In this document: positions 42,786 through 51,725 of the stretch, piece after piece | How positions within the stretch are numbered: the stretch's first letter is position 1 | Layout: each line of letters opens with the position of its first letter | Assembly (NCBI RefSeq): GCF_025770735.1 | Contig: NZ_JAODPB010000008.1 | Span: forward strand, 80,602-144,601 | Source of the DNA: Shouchella tritolerans | GTDB taxonomy: Bacteria; Bacillota; Bacilli; Bacillales; Bacillaceae_D | Direction: 5' to 3' | DNA: 64,000 nt | The notes under the pieces: model-generated | Seen by the model: only the letters and a program-made list of their open reading frames with translations | What the model was told of the DNA's origin: nothing | Databases searched by the model: none | Made by a program: the position numbers and the translations under genes

Positions 42786-43846
42786 CAACGAAAATCACAG
42801 GCTTACGGAAAGCATTTGACGCATTTGAAGCGTTGCGCTCGATCGATTTGTCGATTGAGGCTGGCGAATTTGTGGCAGTGCTTGGGCCGTCAGGCTGCGG
42901 CAAAACAACACTCCTTCGGTTAATCGCCGGTTTTGAACGGCCAACAAATGGGGAGATTTACATGGACGAGGTTTGCGTTAGCACAAAAAAACATGTCATC
43001 CCACCTGAACGCCGGAACATCGGCATGGTCTTCCAATCTTTTGCATTATGGCCTCATATGAGTGTACAGGAACAGGTGGAATTCCCGTTGCGCCATCATC
43101 CCCATGCGCCTGTTGCTCTGAAAAAGCACTATAAAGAACGGGCTCTTGACGTTTTAAAGCTTGTAGGGCTTGGCCATTTAGGAAAACGAATGCCAAATGA
43201 GCTGTCTGGCGGACAAAAACAACGGGTAGCGCTCGCCCGGGCCATGGCCCACCAGCCATCTCTTTTGCTTATGGACGAACCACTTAGCAGTTTGGATGCC
43301 GAGCTGCGGGAAGAGATGCGCCGCGAAATTCAGAATGTGCACCGGCATACAAACAGTTCCGTCGTTTATGTCACACATGACCAAGGGGAAGCATTGGCGA
43401 TGGCAGACAGAATTGTCATTATGAAGGAAGGGAACATTGAACAAGTAGGGACGCCAGAAGATATTTTCCTTTATCCCAAAACCACGTATGTCGCGACATT
43501 TGTCGGCAAAGCGACAATTCTATCTGGAAAATGGAATGGCAACCATTTTCATCCTGACGCTGACCCTACATTACGTTGGGACGGAACAGACATTGCTGCT
43601 GCGTTTAAACAACAGCAAACGTATCCAGTTCGCCCTGACCAATGGCGAATCAACGATGAGCAACGAGGGATTAAAGCAACAATAGCGAATGTGCTTTATC
43701 AAGGAAGGGAGATCCAATATGCTGTTCAATTAGGAGAGGAAACGGTAACGGTTTACGGCTCACTAAATGAGCGTTATCGGATAGGCGATACAGTCTGTTT
43801 GCAAAAGCAAGAAACGCCAGTACCGCGCAAAGCACAAATTGGGTAA
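42782..43846 (+). CDS. ABC transporter ATP-binding protein, Fe3+/sugar-phosphate type
   Basis: The protein has 354 aa. Walker A is GPSGCGKTT, the signature is [15 protein letters not shown] and Walker B is LLLMDEPLSSLDAEL, followed by the switch His in YVTHDQGEAL. A C-terminal TOBE-type domain (about 270-350) is present, as in importers of this class. The start overlaps the permease stop (ATGA), and a strong terminator closes the five-gene unit. Confidence 0.92.
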   Translation: MTTKITGLRKAFDAFEALRSIDLSIEAGEFVAVLGPSGCGKTTLLRLIAGFERPTNGEIYMDEVCVSTKKHVIPPERRNIGMVFQSFALWPHMSVQEQVEFPLRHHPHAPVALKKHYKERALDVLKLVGLGHLGKRMPNELSGGQKQRVALARAMAHQPSLLLMDEPLSSLDAELREEMRREIQNVHRHTNSSVVYVTHDQGEALAMADRIVIMKEGNIEQVGTPEDIFLYPKTTYVATFVGKATILSGKWNGNHFHPDADPTLRWDGTDIAAAFKQQQTYPVRPDQWRINDEQRGIKATIANVLYQGREIQYAVQLGEETVTVYGSLNERYRIGDTVCLQKQETPVPRKAQIG

Positions 43847-43886
43847 CGCGTGTACCAGCGCATCTAAGCAAGGAAGCTGATAGGAA

Positions 43887-43926
43887 GGAATCAAGCCTAG
43901 CTCCAAAGCCAGGCTTGATTCCTTTC
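43887..43926. terminator. bidirectional terminator between the ABC operon and a minus-strand gene
   Basis: A perfect 12-bp stem, GGAATCAAGCCT / AGGCTTGATTCC, surrounds a 12-base loop. T-rich sequence follows on the right; the left side is poorer. Confidence 0.75.
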
Positions 43927-44110
43927 ATTTCTTTTTCAAAAACATCTTGACGGCTACTAAATAACCCGTTACAACAATAATGAGACCACGGATGAAATTT
44001 CCTACAATAAATTCAAAAGAACCACTTTCCTGATTGGCAACATATCTACTTACAAAATAGAACATCGTCGTTGCAATAAGGAAGTACAGTAAAAAGCGTA
44101 AATATCTCAT
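43925..44110 (-). CDS. small membrane protein, 61 aa
   Basis: The peptide has two hydrophobic segments (LRFLLYFLIATTMFYFVSRY and IRGLIIVVTGYLVAVKMF) and a basic C-terminal KKK, so it is a likely two-pass membrane protein with both ends inside. The ribosome-binding site is weak (GGATGG, 14 bases upstream). I do not recognise a family. Confidence 0.5.
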   Translation of the reverse strand: MRYLRFLLYFLIATTMFYFVSRYVANQESGSFEFIVGNFIRGLIIVVTGYLVAVKMFLKKK

Positions 44111-44395
44111 TTCGTTATTTCAATCCATCCATTGTTTTTATACCAATCCCTACGACCAGTAAACTTAACGGGCGATCGTTCAATGAAAAAAACAGTCTTT
44201 GCTTAGGCTGTAGCTACATTTGAAAGAGAATGCTTGAGTATCTAGATCCGTATCACAGCAATCATGGCAAGAGGAGTACTGACTAAAAGAGGGCATAAGG
44301 AGTGATCACAAGCATGTCCCGTAAAGGAAACTGCCGATTGTATTTTTCTAGGGCAGTTCCCTTTTTATTTAGAGGCTATAGGGACAGTCTCTTCG
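44111..44395. other. intergenic region with an orphan terminator-like hairpin
   Basis: No gene is supported. On the plus strand GGAAACTGCC (44326-44335) pairs with GGGCAGTTCC (44351-44360) with one bulge and is followed by CTTTTTATTT. It would end a plus-strand transcript, but no plus-strand gene precedes it; a small RNA is possible. Confidence 0.4.
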
Positions 44396-44767
44396 TTAAT
44401 TTAGGCTATATTCATGGCCAATGGCACTTGCAATCGTTTCAAGCGTTGCCACATCTGTCACATCGAAGGCGATCGCTTCTTTCGTGCGCACAACCATGAC
44501 GCCGATTTCCGTACTGTTTGCATTTTTAACAGGAAATTTTAATTCGCCGTTGCATTCCCAGCGCAAATCATTTTCAAAGCATGAGGCAGCAACAAGCTTA
44601 TGGTCGAGATTTTCATACATATAAATGCCGACCCAATCAATATATGGAACGGTGTCGACTAAGCTTTCCACTGTTTTGGCGAATATGGAGTAAACATCCT
44701 TTTTCTTGTATACATGGGCCATTATTTTTAGCGATGCGATATCGGTAGGTATAGACAACCCACTCAC
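44396..44767 (-). CDS. GAF domain protein
   Basis: A single GAF domain of 123 aa with DWVGIYMYENLDHKLVAASC, FPVKNANSTEIGVMVV and LETIASAIGHEY. The family includes free-methionine-R-sulfoxide reductase, which needs a cysteine triad; only Cys63 and Cys72 are obvious here, so enzyme activity is doubtful and ligand sensing is as likely. The start is uncertain: GTG at 44767 lies too close to AGAGGGG, and the TTG three codons later has better spacing. Confidence 0.75.
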   Translation of the reverse strand: MSGLSIPTDIASLKIMAHVYKKKDVYSIFAKTVESLVDTVPYIDWVGIYMYENLDHKLVAASCFENDLRWECNGELKFPVKNANSTEIGVMVVRTKEAIAFDVTDVATLETIASAIGHEYSLN

Positions 44768-44921
44768 CCCTCTTTATGCAAAATTCCTTCTCCATTCTAA
44801 CAGAACTGCAGGCAAGATGGATTAGAAAGTTTAGGAAAGCTGTCGATTTTGTTATACTAGATAAAGAAGCGAGTTGGCAATCAACAAAAGTGCGACCGCC
44901 TCCACTAACAGGAGTGAGACG

Positions 44922-46337
44922 ATGAAAACGAACAATAAACAAAAAACGTCTTCTCGATCAAGCCAAGGCGTGTCTGTAGTCAAAGGGCAAAAGTTTCCGT
45001 TGACGATCAAGCGTATAGGCATTAATGGAGAAGGCGTTGGGTATTATAAACGCCATGTTGTCTTTGTAAAAGGCGCCTTGCCAGGGGAAGAAGTTGTCGC
45101 TGAAGTGACAAAGGCAGGGCGCTCTTTTTCAGAAGCGAAAATAAAGAAAATCCGCAAGCGATCAGATGACCGTGTTAAAGCGCCGTGCCCCATCTATGAA
45201 GAGTGCGGCGGCTGCCAACTGCAACATATGAATTATGGGGCGACATTGGAAGGCAAGAAGGACATCGTGCGCCAAGCGTTTGTCCGCTACACCAATGTGC
45301 CAGAGTCAAAGCTGCCGCTAAACCATACGATAGGCATGGACAACCCTTGGTATTACCGCAATAAAAGCCAGTTGCAAACGCGCAAACAGAAAGACGGCAG
45401 AGTGGCAGCAGGGCTGTATCGGGAAAATAGCCATGATTTAATTGATTTGTCCGCTTGCATGGTGCAGCATAAGAAGCTGAACCGGGTGGCACAAATCGTT
45501 AAGCAGCTGCTCGGAGATTTGCAAATTCCTATTTATGATGAGAAAACGCATAGCGGTGACATTCGGACGATTGTGACTCGAATTGGCTTTGAAACAAAGC
45601 AAATCCAACTTGTGTTTATTACAAGAACCGAAGCACTCCCGAAAAAAGAGCTGCTTATTAAACAAGTGCGGGAAAAACTGCCTGAAGTGACGTCAGTGAT
45701 GCAAAACGTGAACCATGAGAAAACGTCGCTTATATTCGGCGAGAAAATGGTTCATTTGTACGGAGAAAAGACGATCCATGAGCGTCTTGGAGAATACAGC
45801 TTTGACCTATCGGCACGGGCCTTTTTCCAATTAAACCCGAGCCAAACGGTTAAATTGTACAATGAAGCGAAAAAGGCAGCCCATTTAACGGGAAAAGAAA
45901 AGCTCGTTGACGCCTATTGCGGTGTCGGTACAATTGGCCAATGGCTTGGCGATCAAGCCGAAGAAGTCCGTGGCATGGATATTACCGAAGAAGCGATTGA
46001 AAATGCACGCAGCAATGCCAAAAAGCATGGAATCGCTGCTGTATATGAAGTCGGTCCTGCAGAAAAATGGCTGCCGTTGTGGCTAAAGCAAGGATTTAAA
46101 CCAGATGTTATTTTGGTAGACCCTCCACGCAGCGGCTGTGACCGCCAATTATTAAAAAGTATGCTAAAAGCGAAGCCGAAACGAATTGTCTACGTCTCAT
46201 GCAATCCATCTACTCTTGCTAAAGACGTACAGCATCTTATTGAAGCTGGCGGCTATGCGATTCAATCCATCCAGCCTGTCGATATGTTCCCGTGGACCGC
46301 ACAGGTGGAAAGTGTGACTGAGCTGATTCTCAAATAA
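44922..46337 (+). CDS. 23S rRNA (uracil-5)-methyltransferase RlmD/RlmCD-like, TrmA family
   Basis: The protein has 471 aa. A TRAM domain (about residues 17-75) with KRIGINGEGVGYYKRHVVFV is followed by four cysteines of a 4Fe-4S site (CPIYEECGGCQLQH plus one later), then the Rossmann methyltransferase domain with VDAYCGVGTIGQWL, ILVDPPRSGCD and the catalytic Cys in YVSCNPSTLAKD. It methylates C5 of uracil in 23S rRNA. ATG at 44922 after AGGAGTGAG is chosen. B. subtilis relatives are YefA (RlmCD) and YfjO; the neighbourhood fits YfjO. Confidence 0.9.
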   Translation: MKTNNKQKTSSRSSQGVSVVKGQKFPLTIKRIGINGEGVGYYKRHVVFVKGALPGEEVVAEVTKAGRSFSEAKIKKIRKRSDDRVKAPCPIYEECGGCQLQHMNYGATLEGKKDIVRQAFVRYTNVPESKLPLNHTIGMDNPWYYRNKSQLQTRKQKDGRVAAGLYRENSHDLIDLSACMVQHKKLNRVAQIVKQLLGDLQIPIYDEKTHSGDIRTIVTRIGFETKQIQLVFITRTEALPKKELLIKQVREKLPEVTSVMQNVNHEKTSLIFGEKMVHLYGEKTIHERLGEYSFDLSARAFFQLNPSQTVKLYNEAKKAAHLTGKEKLVDAYCGVGTIGQWLGDQAEEVRGMDITEEAIENARSNAKKHGIAAVYEVGPAEKWLPLWLKQGFKPDVILVDPPRSGCDRQLLKSMLKAKPKRIVYVSCNPSTLAKDVQHLIEAGGYAIQSIQPVDMFPWTAQVESVTELILK

Positions 46338-46349
46338 AAAAGGCTTCCT

Positions 46350-46390
46350 AAAAGATCGAAAAGCACCAAGCTGCTTTTCGATCTTTTAAA
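46350..46390 (+). terminator. terminator after the rRNA methyltransferase gene
   Basis: A perfect 16-bp stem (46350-46365 with 46372-46387) has the six-base loop CCAAGC. The right arm itself ends in TTTT. Confidence 0.82.
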
Positions 46391-46451
46391 ATATTGTTTG
46401 CTTCCAATAGGAAAATGAAAAGAGGGCCAATCGAAAAAGGGAGGGAATGGC

Positions 46452-47489
46452 GTGCTTAAACTTTTACAGCCTGCTAGACTGCAAAAAGGGGATAAAGTCG
46501 CAACTGTGAGCCTTAGTTGGGGAGGAGCTGGAGACGAGGCGATTCGTTGGCGTTATGAACAAGGGAAGCGGCGGATTGAGGAAGTGTTTGGTCTTGAGGT
46601 GGTAGAGATGCCCCATACGTTAAGCCCTCCTGACGACATATATCGCCACCCAGAAAAGCGAGCGGCAGATTTCATGGCTGCTTTTGCCGATCCGTCCATT
46701 AAAGCCATTATTTCCTGCATTGGCGGCAATGATAGCATTCGTATGCTGCCTTACATAGATTTTGAACGGATTCGCGCAAACCCGAAAATCTTTACAGGCT
46801 ATTCGGATAGCACAGTTGCTCATCTTATTTGCCTGAAAGCCGGGCTTTCTAGCTTTTATGGCGTTTCTGTGCTCAATGACTTTGCAGAGAATGGTGGGAT
46901 GCATCCTTACACAGTCAAATGGATTGAAACGGTATTGTTCTCTGGCACCCCAGTTGGCCATATCCCAGTCGCTCCCGAGTGGACAGGGGAATGGCTTGAA
47001 TGGGCGGTTGCCAACAAAGAAAAGCGGCGTACATACAAGCCTAACTGTGATTATGAAGTTGTACAAGGGGAGGGAGTCGTGCAAGGGCGATTAATCGGTG
47101 GTTGTTTTGAAGTGCTAGAATTTCTAAAAGGCACGCCGTTGTTTCCCGCTCATTCGCAATTTGATGGAGCAATTTTGTTTCTAGAAACGTCCGAAGTACA
47201 CGCGCCTGAGTGGCTCCTTGAAGACGGGCTTCGCCAATACGGGGTATGTGGGATTTTAGAACGGATAAACGGCATTCTGTTTGCCAAACCTCAAAATGGC
47301 CAGTTTTATAAAGAATATAAACAAGTAATCAAAAAAGTGCTAGCTGAATTTAATTGCGGACAGTTGCCTGTCCTATACAATGCTAGTTTCGGCCATAATG
47401 AGCCGAAATGTTTGCTGCCCTATGGGGCACTTGCGGAAATCAATGCAAGCAATGGGACGTTTGCGATTTTGGAGCCGGGAGTACGGTAG
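46452..47489 (+). CDS. S66 family peptidase (LD-carboxypeptidase / MccF-like)
   Basis: The protein has 345 aa. The nucleophile Ser is in FTGYSDSTVAHL, after CIGGNDSIRMLPYID; the Glu and His of the triad should be in LFLETSEVHAPEW and ASFGHNEP. The length and the insertion before the C-terminal half resemble MccF, which inactivates microcin C, more than the shorter LD-carboxypeptidase LdcA. The start is GTG at 46452 after GGGAGGG. It is a single gene, and its physiological substrate is unknown. Confidence 0.88.
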   Translation: MLKLLQPARLQKGDKVATVSLSWGGAGDEAIRWRYEQGKRRIEEVFGLEVVEMPHTLSPPDDIYRHPEKRAADFMAAFADPSIKAIISCIGGNDSIRMLPYIDFERIRANPKIFTGYSDSTVAHLICLKAGLSSFYGVSVLNDFAENGGMHPYTVKWIETVLFSGTPVGHIPVAPEWTGEWLEWAVANKEKRRTYKPNCDYEVVQGEGVVQGRLIGGCFEVLEFLKGTPLFPAHSQFDGAILFLETSEVHAPEWLLEDGLRQYGVCGILERINGILFAKPQNGQFYKEYKQVIKKVLAEFNCGQLPVLYNASFGHNEPKCLLPYGALAEINASNGTFAILEPGVR

Positions 47490-47612
47490 CACTAAAAAAG
47501 CTACGGCTAAAAAAAGACGCAAAACTAGGCGTTCATAGTTGACCGCAAGCGCTTGTTTTCCATACGATAAAGAAGAAAGGTGGCCTGTGCACCAACAAGG
47601 GGGGCTTCACGC

Positions 47613-47909
47613 TTGAACTTATACAAAACGCACATCATTCATCCACATACGCATGTGCCACTCATTGTCTATTTTAACCAAACAGAAGGGTTCGTCAGTT
47701 TTGAACGGGATGAGCGCGTATTAAATGCCATGTATAATGTAAAGCGGGATTTGGCGTTGAATAAGCAATTTCAGGAAAGCCTGCGCAGAGCCACCCTGCT
47801 TTGCGAAACGCAATACCCGCTTGATACGCTTAAAGAAGCTGAAGAGTTTTTGCGCAAGATCGGAATTGATGAAAAAAACATTTATTTTGAACAAGTGCTC
47901 GTCCATTAA
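47613..47909 (+). CDS. hypothetical protein, 98 aa
   Basis: TTG at 47613 is preceded by AAGGGGGG at eight bases and gives a compact soluble protein starting NLYKTHIIHPHTHVPLIVYF. The N-terminal half looks beta-rich with several His; the C-terminal half is helical (TLKEAEEFLRKIGI). I do not recognise a family. A bidirectional terminator follows. Confidence 0.65.
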   Translation: MNLYKTHIIHPHTHVPLIVYFNQTEGFVSFERDERVLNAMYNVKRDLALNKQFQESLRRATLLCETQYPLDTLKEAEEFLRKIGIDEKNIYFEQVLVH

Positions 47910-47944
47910 AAAAGCTTAGGTTCACATACACCTAAGCTTTTTTA
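47908..47944. terminator. bidirectional terminator between the 98-aa gene and yfhF
   Basis: AAAGCTTAGGT pairs with ACCTAAGCTTT, with A and T runs outside on both sides. Confidence 0.88.
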
Positions 47945-48844
47945 CATTAGCACTTGTTTGAGCGCAGCGTCAATATTGGTATACATAAAAGGGTAGTCAT
48001 GCATGACTGCCTTTTTTGGGTAAGCGTATGTGCCATCTAGCACCAATGTGCTCATTTCCCCGAGGGCAACTTTAATGGCGAAAGCGGGAGCTGGCAGCCA
48101 GTAAGGCCTTCCTAAAACGTTGGCGACTGAACGGTTGAGGTGCTGCATGCGCACTGGATGGGGCGCTGTTACATTGAGCGGGCCTTTTATCGATTTCGTT
48201 TGGATAGCAAAAGCCATTAAACCGACGGCATCATCAATGTGGATCCATGACATCCATTGCCTGCCAGAACCGACTTTGCCGCCTGCATAAAGTTTGTATG
48301 GAATGATCATTTTGGCTAATGCGCCTTCCCGTTTATCAAGAACAATGCCAATCCGGGTTAACACGGTACGGACCCCATGGGCTTCAGCTAGAACAGCAGC
48401 ATTTTCCCATTTTCTCGCTACTTCAGTTAGAAAGTTGTTGTTAACTGGTCCGTCTGCTTCCGTAAATGTAATGGAGTCTGAATGGCCATAATAGCCGATA
48501 GCAGATGCTTGAATAAGCACGCTCGGTTTTTGATCCATCTTGCTGATGAGCGCCACTACTTCGTTCGTAGCCTCAAGCCTGCTAGCGACAATCTGAGCTT
48601 TTTTGCTTTTTGTCCACCTGCCCATTAGCGGCTCGCCAGCAAGATTGACAAATGCTTCTGTCCCCTCAAGCTGCTCGAGTGGCGAGGCCGCTGGATTCAG
48701 CCATTCCACGAATGTCAGGCGTTTTTTGTTTTGCTTATTCTTGGCGTTCCGCGTTAAAATGTAAATATCATGGCCTTGATCATAAAGGCGCTTGGCTAGT
48801 TTAGAACCAATAAACCCTGTACCACCGGCTATAGCGATTTTCAT
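47942..48844 (-). CDS. yfhF: TIGR01777-family NAD-dependent epimerase/dehydratase-like protein
   Basis: The protein has 300 aa. The Rossmann motif IAGGTGFIGSKLAKRL is at the N-terminus, VNLAGEPLMGRWTKSKK follows at about 68, and the active-site region has SAIGYYGHS. This is the SDR-like family of B. subtilis YfhF and E. coli YfcH; the reaction is unknown. It is divergent from recX, as in B. subtilis. Confidence 0.9.
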   Translation of the reverse strand: MKIAIAGGTGFIGSKLAKRLYDQGHDIYILTRNAKNKQNKKRLTFVEWLNPAASPLEQLEGTEAFVNLAGEPLMGRWTKSKKAQIVASRLEATNEVVALISKMDQKPSVLIQASAIGYYGHSDSITFTEADGPVNNNFLTEVARKWENAAVLAEAHGVRTVLTRIGIVLDKREGALAKMIIPYKLYAGGKVGSGRQWMSWIHIDDAVGLMAFAIQTKSIKGPLNVTAPHPVRMQHLNRSVANVLGRPYWLPAPAFAIKVALGEMSTLVLDGTYAYPKKAVMHDYPFMYTNIDAALKQVLM

Positions 48845-48946
48845 AGCATATCCCCTTTTTCGTTTTGGATGGAACTTGTTCTACACGATACCCGCTTATG
48901 CTGTTATTCACACATGTTTGGCTACAAAGAAGGGAGGCGTGCCTAC

Positions 48947-49768
48947 GTGGCGACGATTTCCAAAATCACCGTCCAAAAAAAAGCAAAACAGCGCTACAAC
49001 GTTTTTATCGGCAAGCCAGGAGCAGAACGGTTCGCGTTTAGTGTTGACGAAGCCATCTTAGTGAAATATGGCTTGAGAAAAGGACTGGAACTGGACGAAA
49101 ATGAGATCAAGGCGCTCATTGAAGCAGACGAACTAAAAAAAACGCATCATCTTGCACTTCATTATTTATCGTATCGCATGCGTACAGAAAAGGAAATACG
49201 CGATTATTTAAAAGAAAAGGACCGTCTAGACGAGCATATTGAAAAAACGATTTCTTCCCTAAAAGCGGAAAAGCTCATCGACGACCGCGCCTTTGCCGAA
49301 GCATTTGCCCGTTCGAAAACAGCACAAACGGTGATCGGCCCGAATAAAATAAGGCAACAGCTCTTGCAAAAGGGTGTAAATGGCGAAGCAATCGCGAAGG
49401 CGCTTTCGCCGTATCAAATAAAGTGGCAAATCGACGTGTTAACAGCATGGTTAGATAAACAGGAAAGGCGTGCTGTCAATCGGCGCGAATCAAATGAGCA
49501 ATTAAAGCAGAAACGAATGCAGCAATTGTTGGCTAAAGGGTTTGAATATGAGGCGATTCAGGTCGCACTTGCAAACCGAGAAGCAGATGAGGACAATGAG
49601 TGGGAGGCTCTTGTGTACCAAGGGGAGAAGCTCTTGAAATCATATGTAAAAAAATATAGTGGACGTGAACTGACTTATAAATTAAAACAGGCGCTTTATC
49701 GGAAAGGATTCGCGCTTTCGAAGATTGACCGTTTTTTACATACTGAAATGGAGGGGGAAGAGACGTAA
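48947..49768 (+). CDS. recX: recombination regulator RecX
   Basis: The protein has 273 aa and binds RecA filaments. The three-helix repeats are visible, for example LALHYLSYRMRTEKEIRDYL and LIDDRAFAEAFARSK with GPNKIRQQLLQKGV, and again near the C-terminus. GTG at 48947, nine bases after AAGGGAGG, gives an N-terminus (ATISKITVQKKAKQRYNVFI) like that of B. subtilis RecX. It ends one base into the yfhH start codon (TAATG), so the two genes are coupled. Confidence 0.9.
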   Translation: MATISKITVQKKAKQRYNVFIGKPGAERFAFSVDEAILVKYGLRKGLELDENEIKALIEADELKKTHHLALHYLSYRMRTEKEIRDYLKEKDRLDEHIEKTISSLKAEKLIDDRAFAEAFARSKTAQTVIGPNKIRQQLLQKGVNGEAIAKALSPYQIKWQIDVLTAWLDKQERRAVNRRESNEQLKQKRMQQLLAKGFEYEAIQVALANREADEDNEWEALVYQGEKLLKSYVKKYSGRELTYKLKQALYRKGFALSKIDRFLHTEMEGEET

Positions 49769-50088
49769 TGGAAAAACGATTTAGCGACATGGACGAATAC
49801 GAATTAAAGCTGGAAATCGCGATGTTAAACGAAAAAGCAAAAAAAGCGGAGCAGCTAGGAAATAGCAATGAATACGCCGTTTATGAACGCCGGAAAACAC
49901 TTGCGCAAGCGTACTTAATGGACCCGGCGGAGATTGAGCCAGGACAAGTTTACCATATGACTGATGGGGAGTCTTTTTTTGAAGTCTCCTATTTAAATGG
50001 ACGCTTCGCTTGGGGCTACCGCGCCGGTGAGCGTGAGTTAGTCGGGGTGCCGATCTCATTGTTAGGCGATAAAAAAACAGCAAATTAA
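49768..50088 (+). CDS. yfhH: YfhH family protein (DUF1811)
   Basis: The protein has 106 aa. An N-terminal helical part (MDEYELKLEIAMLNEKAKKA) is followed by a small SH3-like beta domain with GQVYHMTDGESFFEVSYLNG and FAWGYRAG. It matches the Bacillus YfhH family, always next to recX; its role is unknown. It overlaps recX by one base. Confidence 0.88.
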   Translation: MEKRFSDMDEYELKLEIAMLNEKAKKAEQLGNSNEYAVYERRKTLAQAYLMDPAEIEPGQVYHMTDGESFFEVSYLNGRFAWGYRAGERELVGVPISLLGDKKTAN

Positions 50089-50120
50089 AAACGGGTCTCC
50101 ATTTCTGGAGACCCGTTTTT
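50088..50120 (+). terminator. terminator after yfhH, probably shared with the convergent gene
   Basis: A 13-bp stem, AAAACGGGTCTCC / GGAGACCCGTTTT, with loop ATTTCT and a T-run. Confidence 0.9.
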
Positions 50121-50127
50121 CGCACGG

Positions 50128-50286
50128 TTACGTGCGTTTGCGCATTTGCGCTTCAAGCACAATATTGTGTTGGCTTTGTTGGGTTTCGCCATTCACTTGG
50201 TGGAAAGCGTGCTTTGCATTGGCACGCGGTGACATGAACGGATCAGTATACAAACTGTGTGAGAAACGCGAGTTTTCCTTGCCCAT
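50128..50286 (-). CDS. YpzG-like small protein, 52 aa
   Basis: ATG at 50286 follows GGGAGG by eight bases on the minus strand. The product has DPFMSPRANAKHAFHQVNGE followed by TQQSQHNIVLEAQMRKR, a pattern I associate with the YpzG family of small Bacillus proteins of unknown role, many of them made in sporulation. It lies 18 bases behind sspK on the same strand, so the two may be co-expressed in the spore. Confidence 0.65.
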   Translation of the reverse strand: MGKENSRFSHSLYTDPFMSPRANAKHAFHQVNGETQQSQHNIVLEAQMRKRT

Positions 50287-50304
50287 GAGGCATTCCTCCC
50301 AAAA

Positions 50305-50460
50305 TTAAAGCGAGTTAAAGTGGTTGGACGATCTCATTCGTTCTTGCGGGTGGTCGCGCGTCGTACCGTCAGGACGCTTAGACGCGTGCTCATCGGCATT
50401 ATTCGCTTTATTCCCGTTGAACGAAATCGGGTTTGGGAAACCTTTAGCTTTGTTTCGCAT
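50305..50460 (-). CDS. sspK: small acid-soluble spore protein K
   Basis: The protein has 51 aa and starts MRNKAKGFPNPISFNGNKAN; it ends with the conserved block ASKRPDGTTRDHPQERMRSS. This is the SspK family, a minor acid-soluble protein of the spore core. ATG at 50460 follows GAGGGGG; the longer frame upstream lacks a ribosome-binding site. Its position between yfhH and yfhP agrees with B. subtilis. Confidence 0.9.
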   Translation of the reverse strand: MRNKAKGFPNPISFNGNKANNADEHASKRPDGTTRDHPQERMRSSNHFNSL

Positions 50461-50570
50461 CGGTGAAACCCCCTCGCCATATCGGCTTATCTCTAGTATG
50501 TCCAGGATATCGAGTGCTATCGGTGGCAAAGCTAACCAGTTTTATCGCCATCGTGTAAAGGCAATAGACA

Positions 50571-51551
50571 TTACGTAATGATTTTTAATTTTTTCTGCAG
50601 TGCTTCTTCACTGTAAACCCATCCAGTGTATGAGGTAACAATATTTAAATCGCCATCAAGTTGCACAATGGCTACGAATGGGTAATGGCCTTTACTGCGG
50701 TAGCGTAAATCGAAAAAACGAACTTCATAGCCACCGTCAGTTGTCGCCTCCATTTCCCAGCGATACGTTGGCGAAAATGACAGGAAAGCAGCAAGATTTT
50801 TGTCTGAGCAAGCTGCTTGCATGACAGGATCAGTTGGAATTGGGTCAAAGGCATAACGTTCAAAGAAAATGATTTTTTTATGTTTTGATTGGGCTACATA
50901 AAGCATATCAGGTGTCCGAATAACAAGATGCCATTTGTTCCAGCGAATCGTCGGCGATACAAAGATATGGGTAGCATTTGGATGGTGTTGCCTTGCCCGC
51001 TTGACAACATCTCTTTTCTCGCTGATTCGCCATAGATAGTATAAAACCAATCCTACATAGATAACGACAAAGGATGGACCTGGGGGAAAGCCCAATGCCC
51101 ATAATAAAATCCCGGCAACATGAGCGCCAAAGACGACTGGGTCAAAAATATTAATGACGCCGAGTGCGATCCAGCGATTCGAAAATGGCCAGAGCGCCTG
51201 TGTGCCATAGGCATTAAAAATATCAACAAACACATGTAAAAATACAGAAATTGCAGCCCACAGAAGAATCGTCGGCCAATGGGCATCTTGAAAGAACAGC
51301 ATCATTCCGCCAGAGATAATGAAAGGCCAAAGCAATAGTGCCGGAATGGAGTGTGTCACGCCGCGATGATGGCGAATGTATTCTGCATTGTTTTTTAATT
51401 TTAAAACGGTATCGAAATCTGGCGCATTGGAGGCAACCAGTGTGGTGGCTAGGACGGCTGTCATCAAATAAGGCGATGAAGCAACATGGGCATCAAGCGT
51501 CGCCAGTCCAGCCAGTCCAGCCCCCATTACAATATGTGTGGATGTATCCAT
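50571..51551 (-). CDS. yfhP: YfhP-like membrane-bound metal-dependent hydrolase family protein
   Basis: The protein has 326 aa. The N-terminal DUF457/YdjM-like domain has HIVMGAGLAG, SNAPDFDTVLK and RHHRGVTHSIPALLLWPF with the conserved His and Asp residues, and four or five membrane segments up to about residue 180. The C-terminal soluble part is beta-rich. In B. subtilis YfhP represses the neighbouring yfhQ, yfhR and sspE genes; that role is not provable here. ATG at 51551 is chosen because AAAGGAGG lies upstream, at a rather long 13 bases. Confidence 0.85.
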   Translation of the reverse strand: MDTSTHIVMGAGLAGLATLDAHVASSPYLMTAVLATTLVASNAPDFDTVLKLKNNAEYIRHHRGVTHSIPALLLWPFIISGGMMLFFQDAHWPTILLWAAISVFLHVFVDIFNAYGTQALWPFSNRWIALGVINIFDPVVFGAHVAGILLWALGFPPGPSFVVIYVGLVLYYLWRISEKRDVVKRARQHHPNATHIFVSPTIRWNKWHLVIRTPDMLYVAQSKHKKIIFFERYAFDPIPTDPVMQAACSDKNLAAFLSFSPTYRWEMEATTDGGYEVRFFDLRYRSKGHYPFVAIVQLDGDLNIVTSYTGWVYSEEALQKKLKIIT

Positions 51552-51725
51552 ATGAAGAGAGCATCCTCCTTTTGCAACCAATCATGCACATATTTCGTAA
51601 TTGGCGGCTGTGCCTAAAAGTAATTTATGCTATAGTTATACCCGACGTTAGTGGAAAATAAGCGTCTCTTCATCATGAAGGCATTTGCTTTTCAGGTCAA
51701 GTCAAAGGGACATCAGGTGAGAAGA

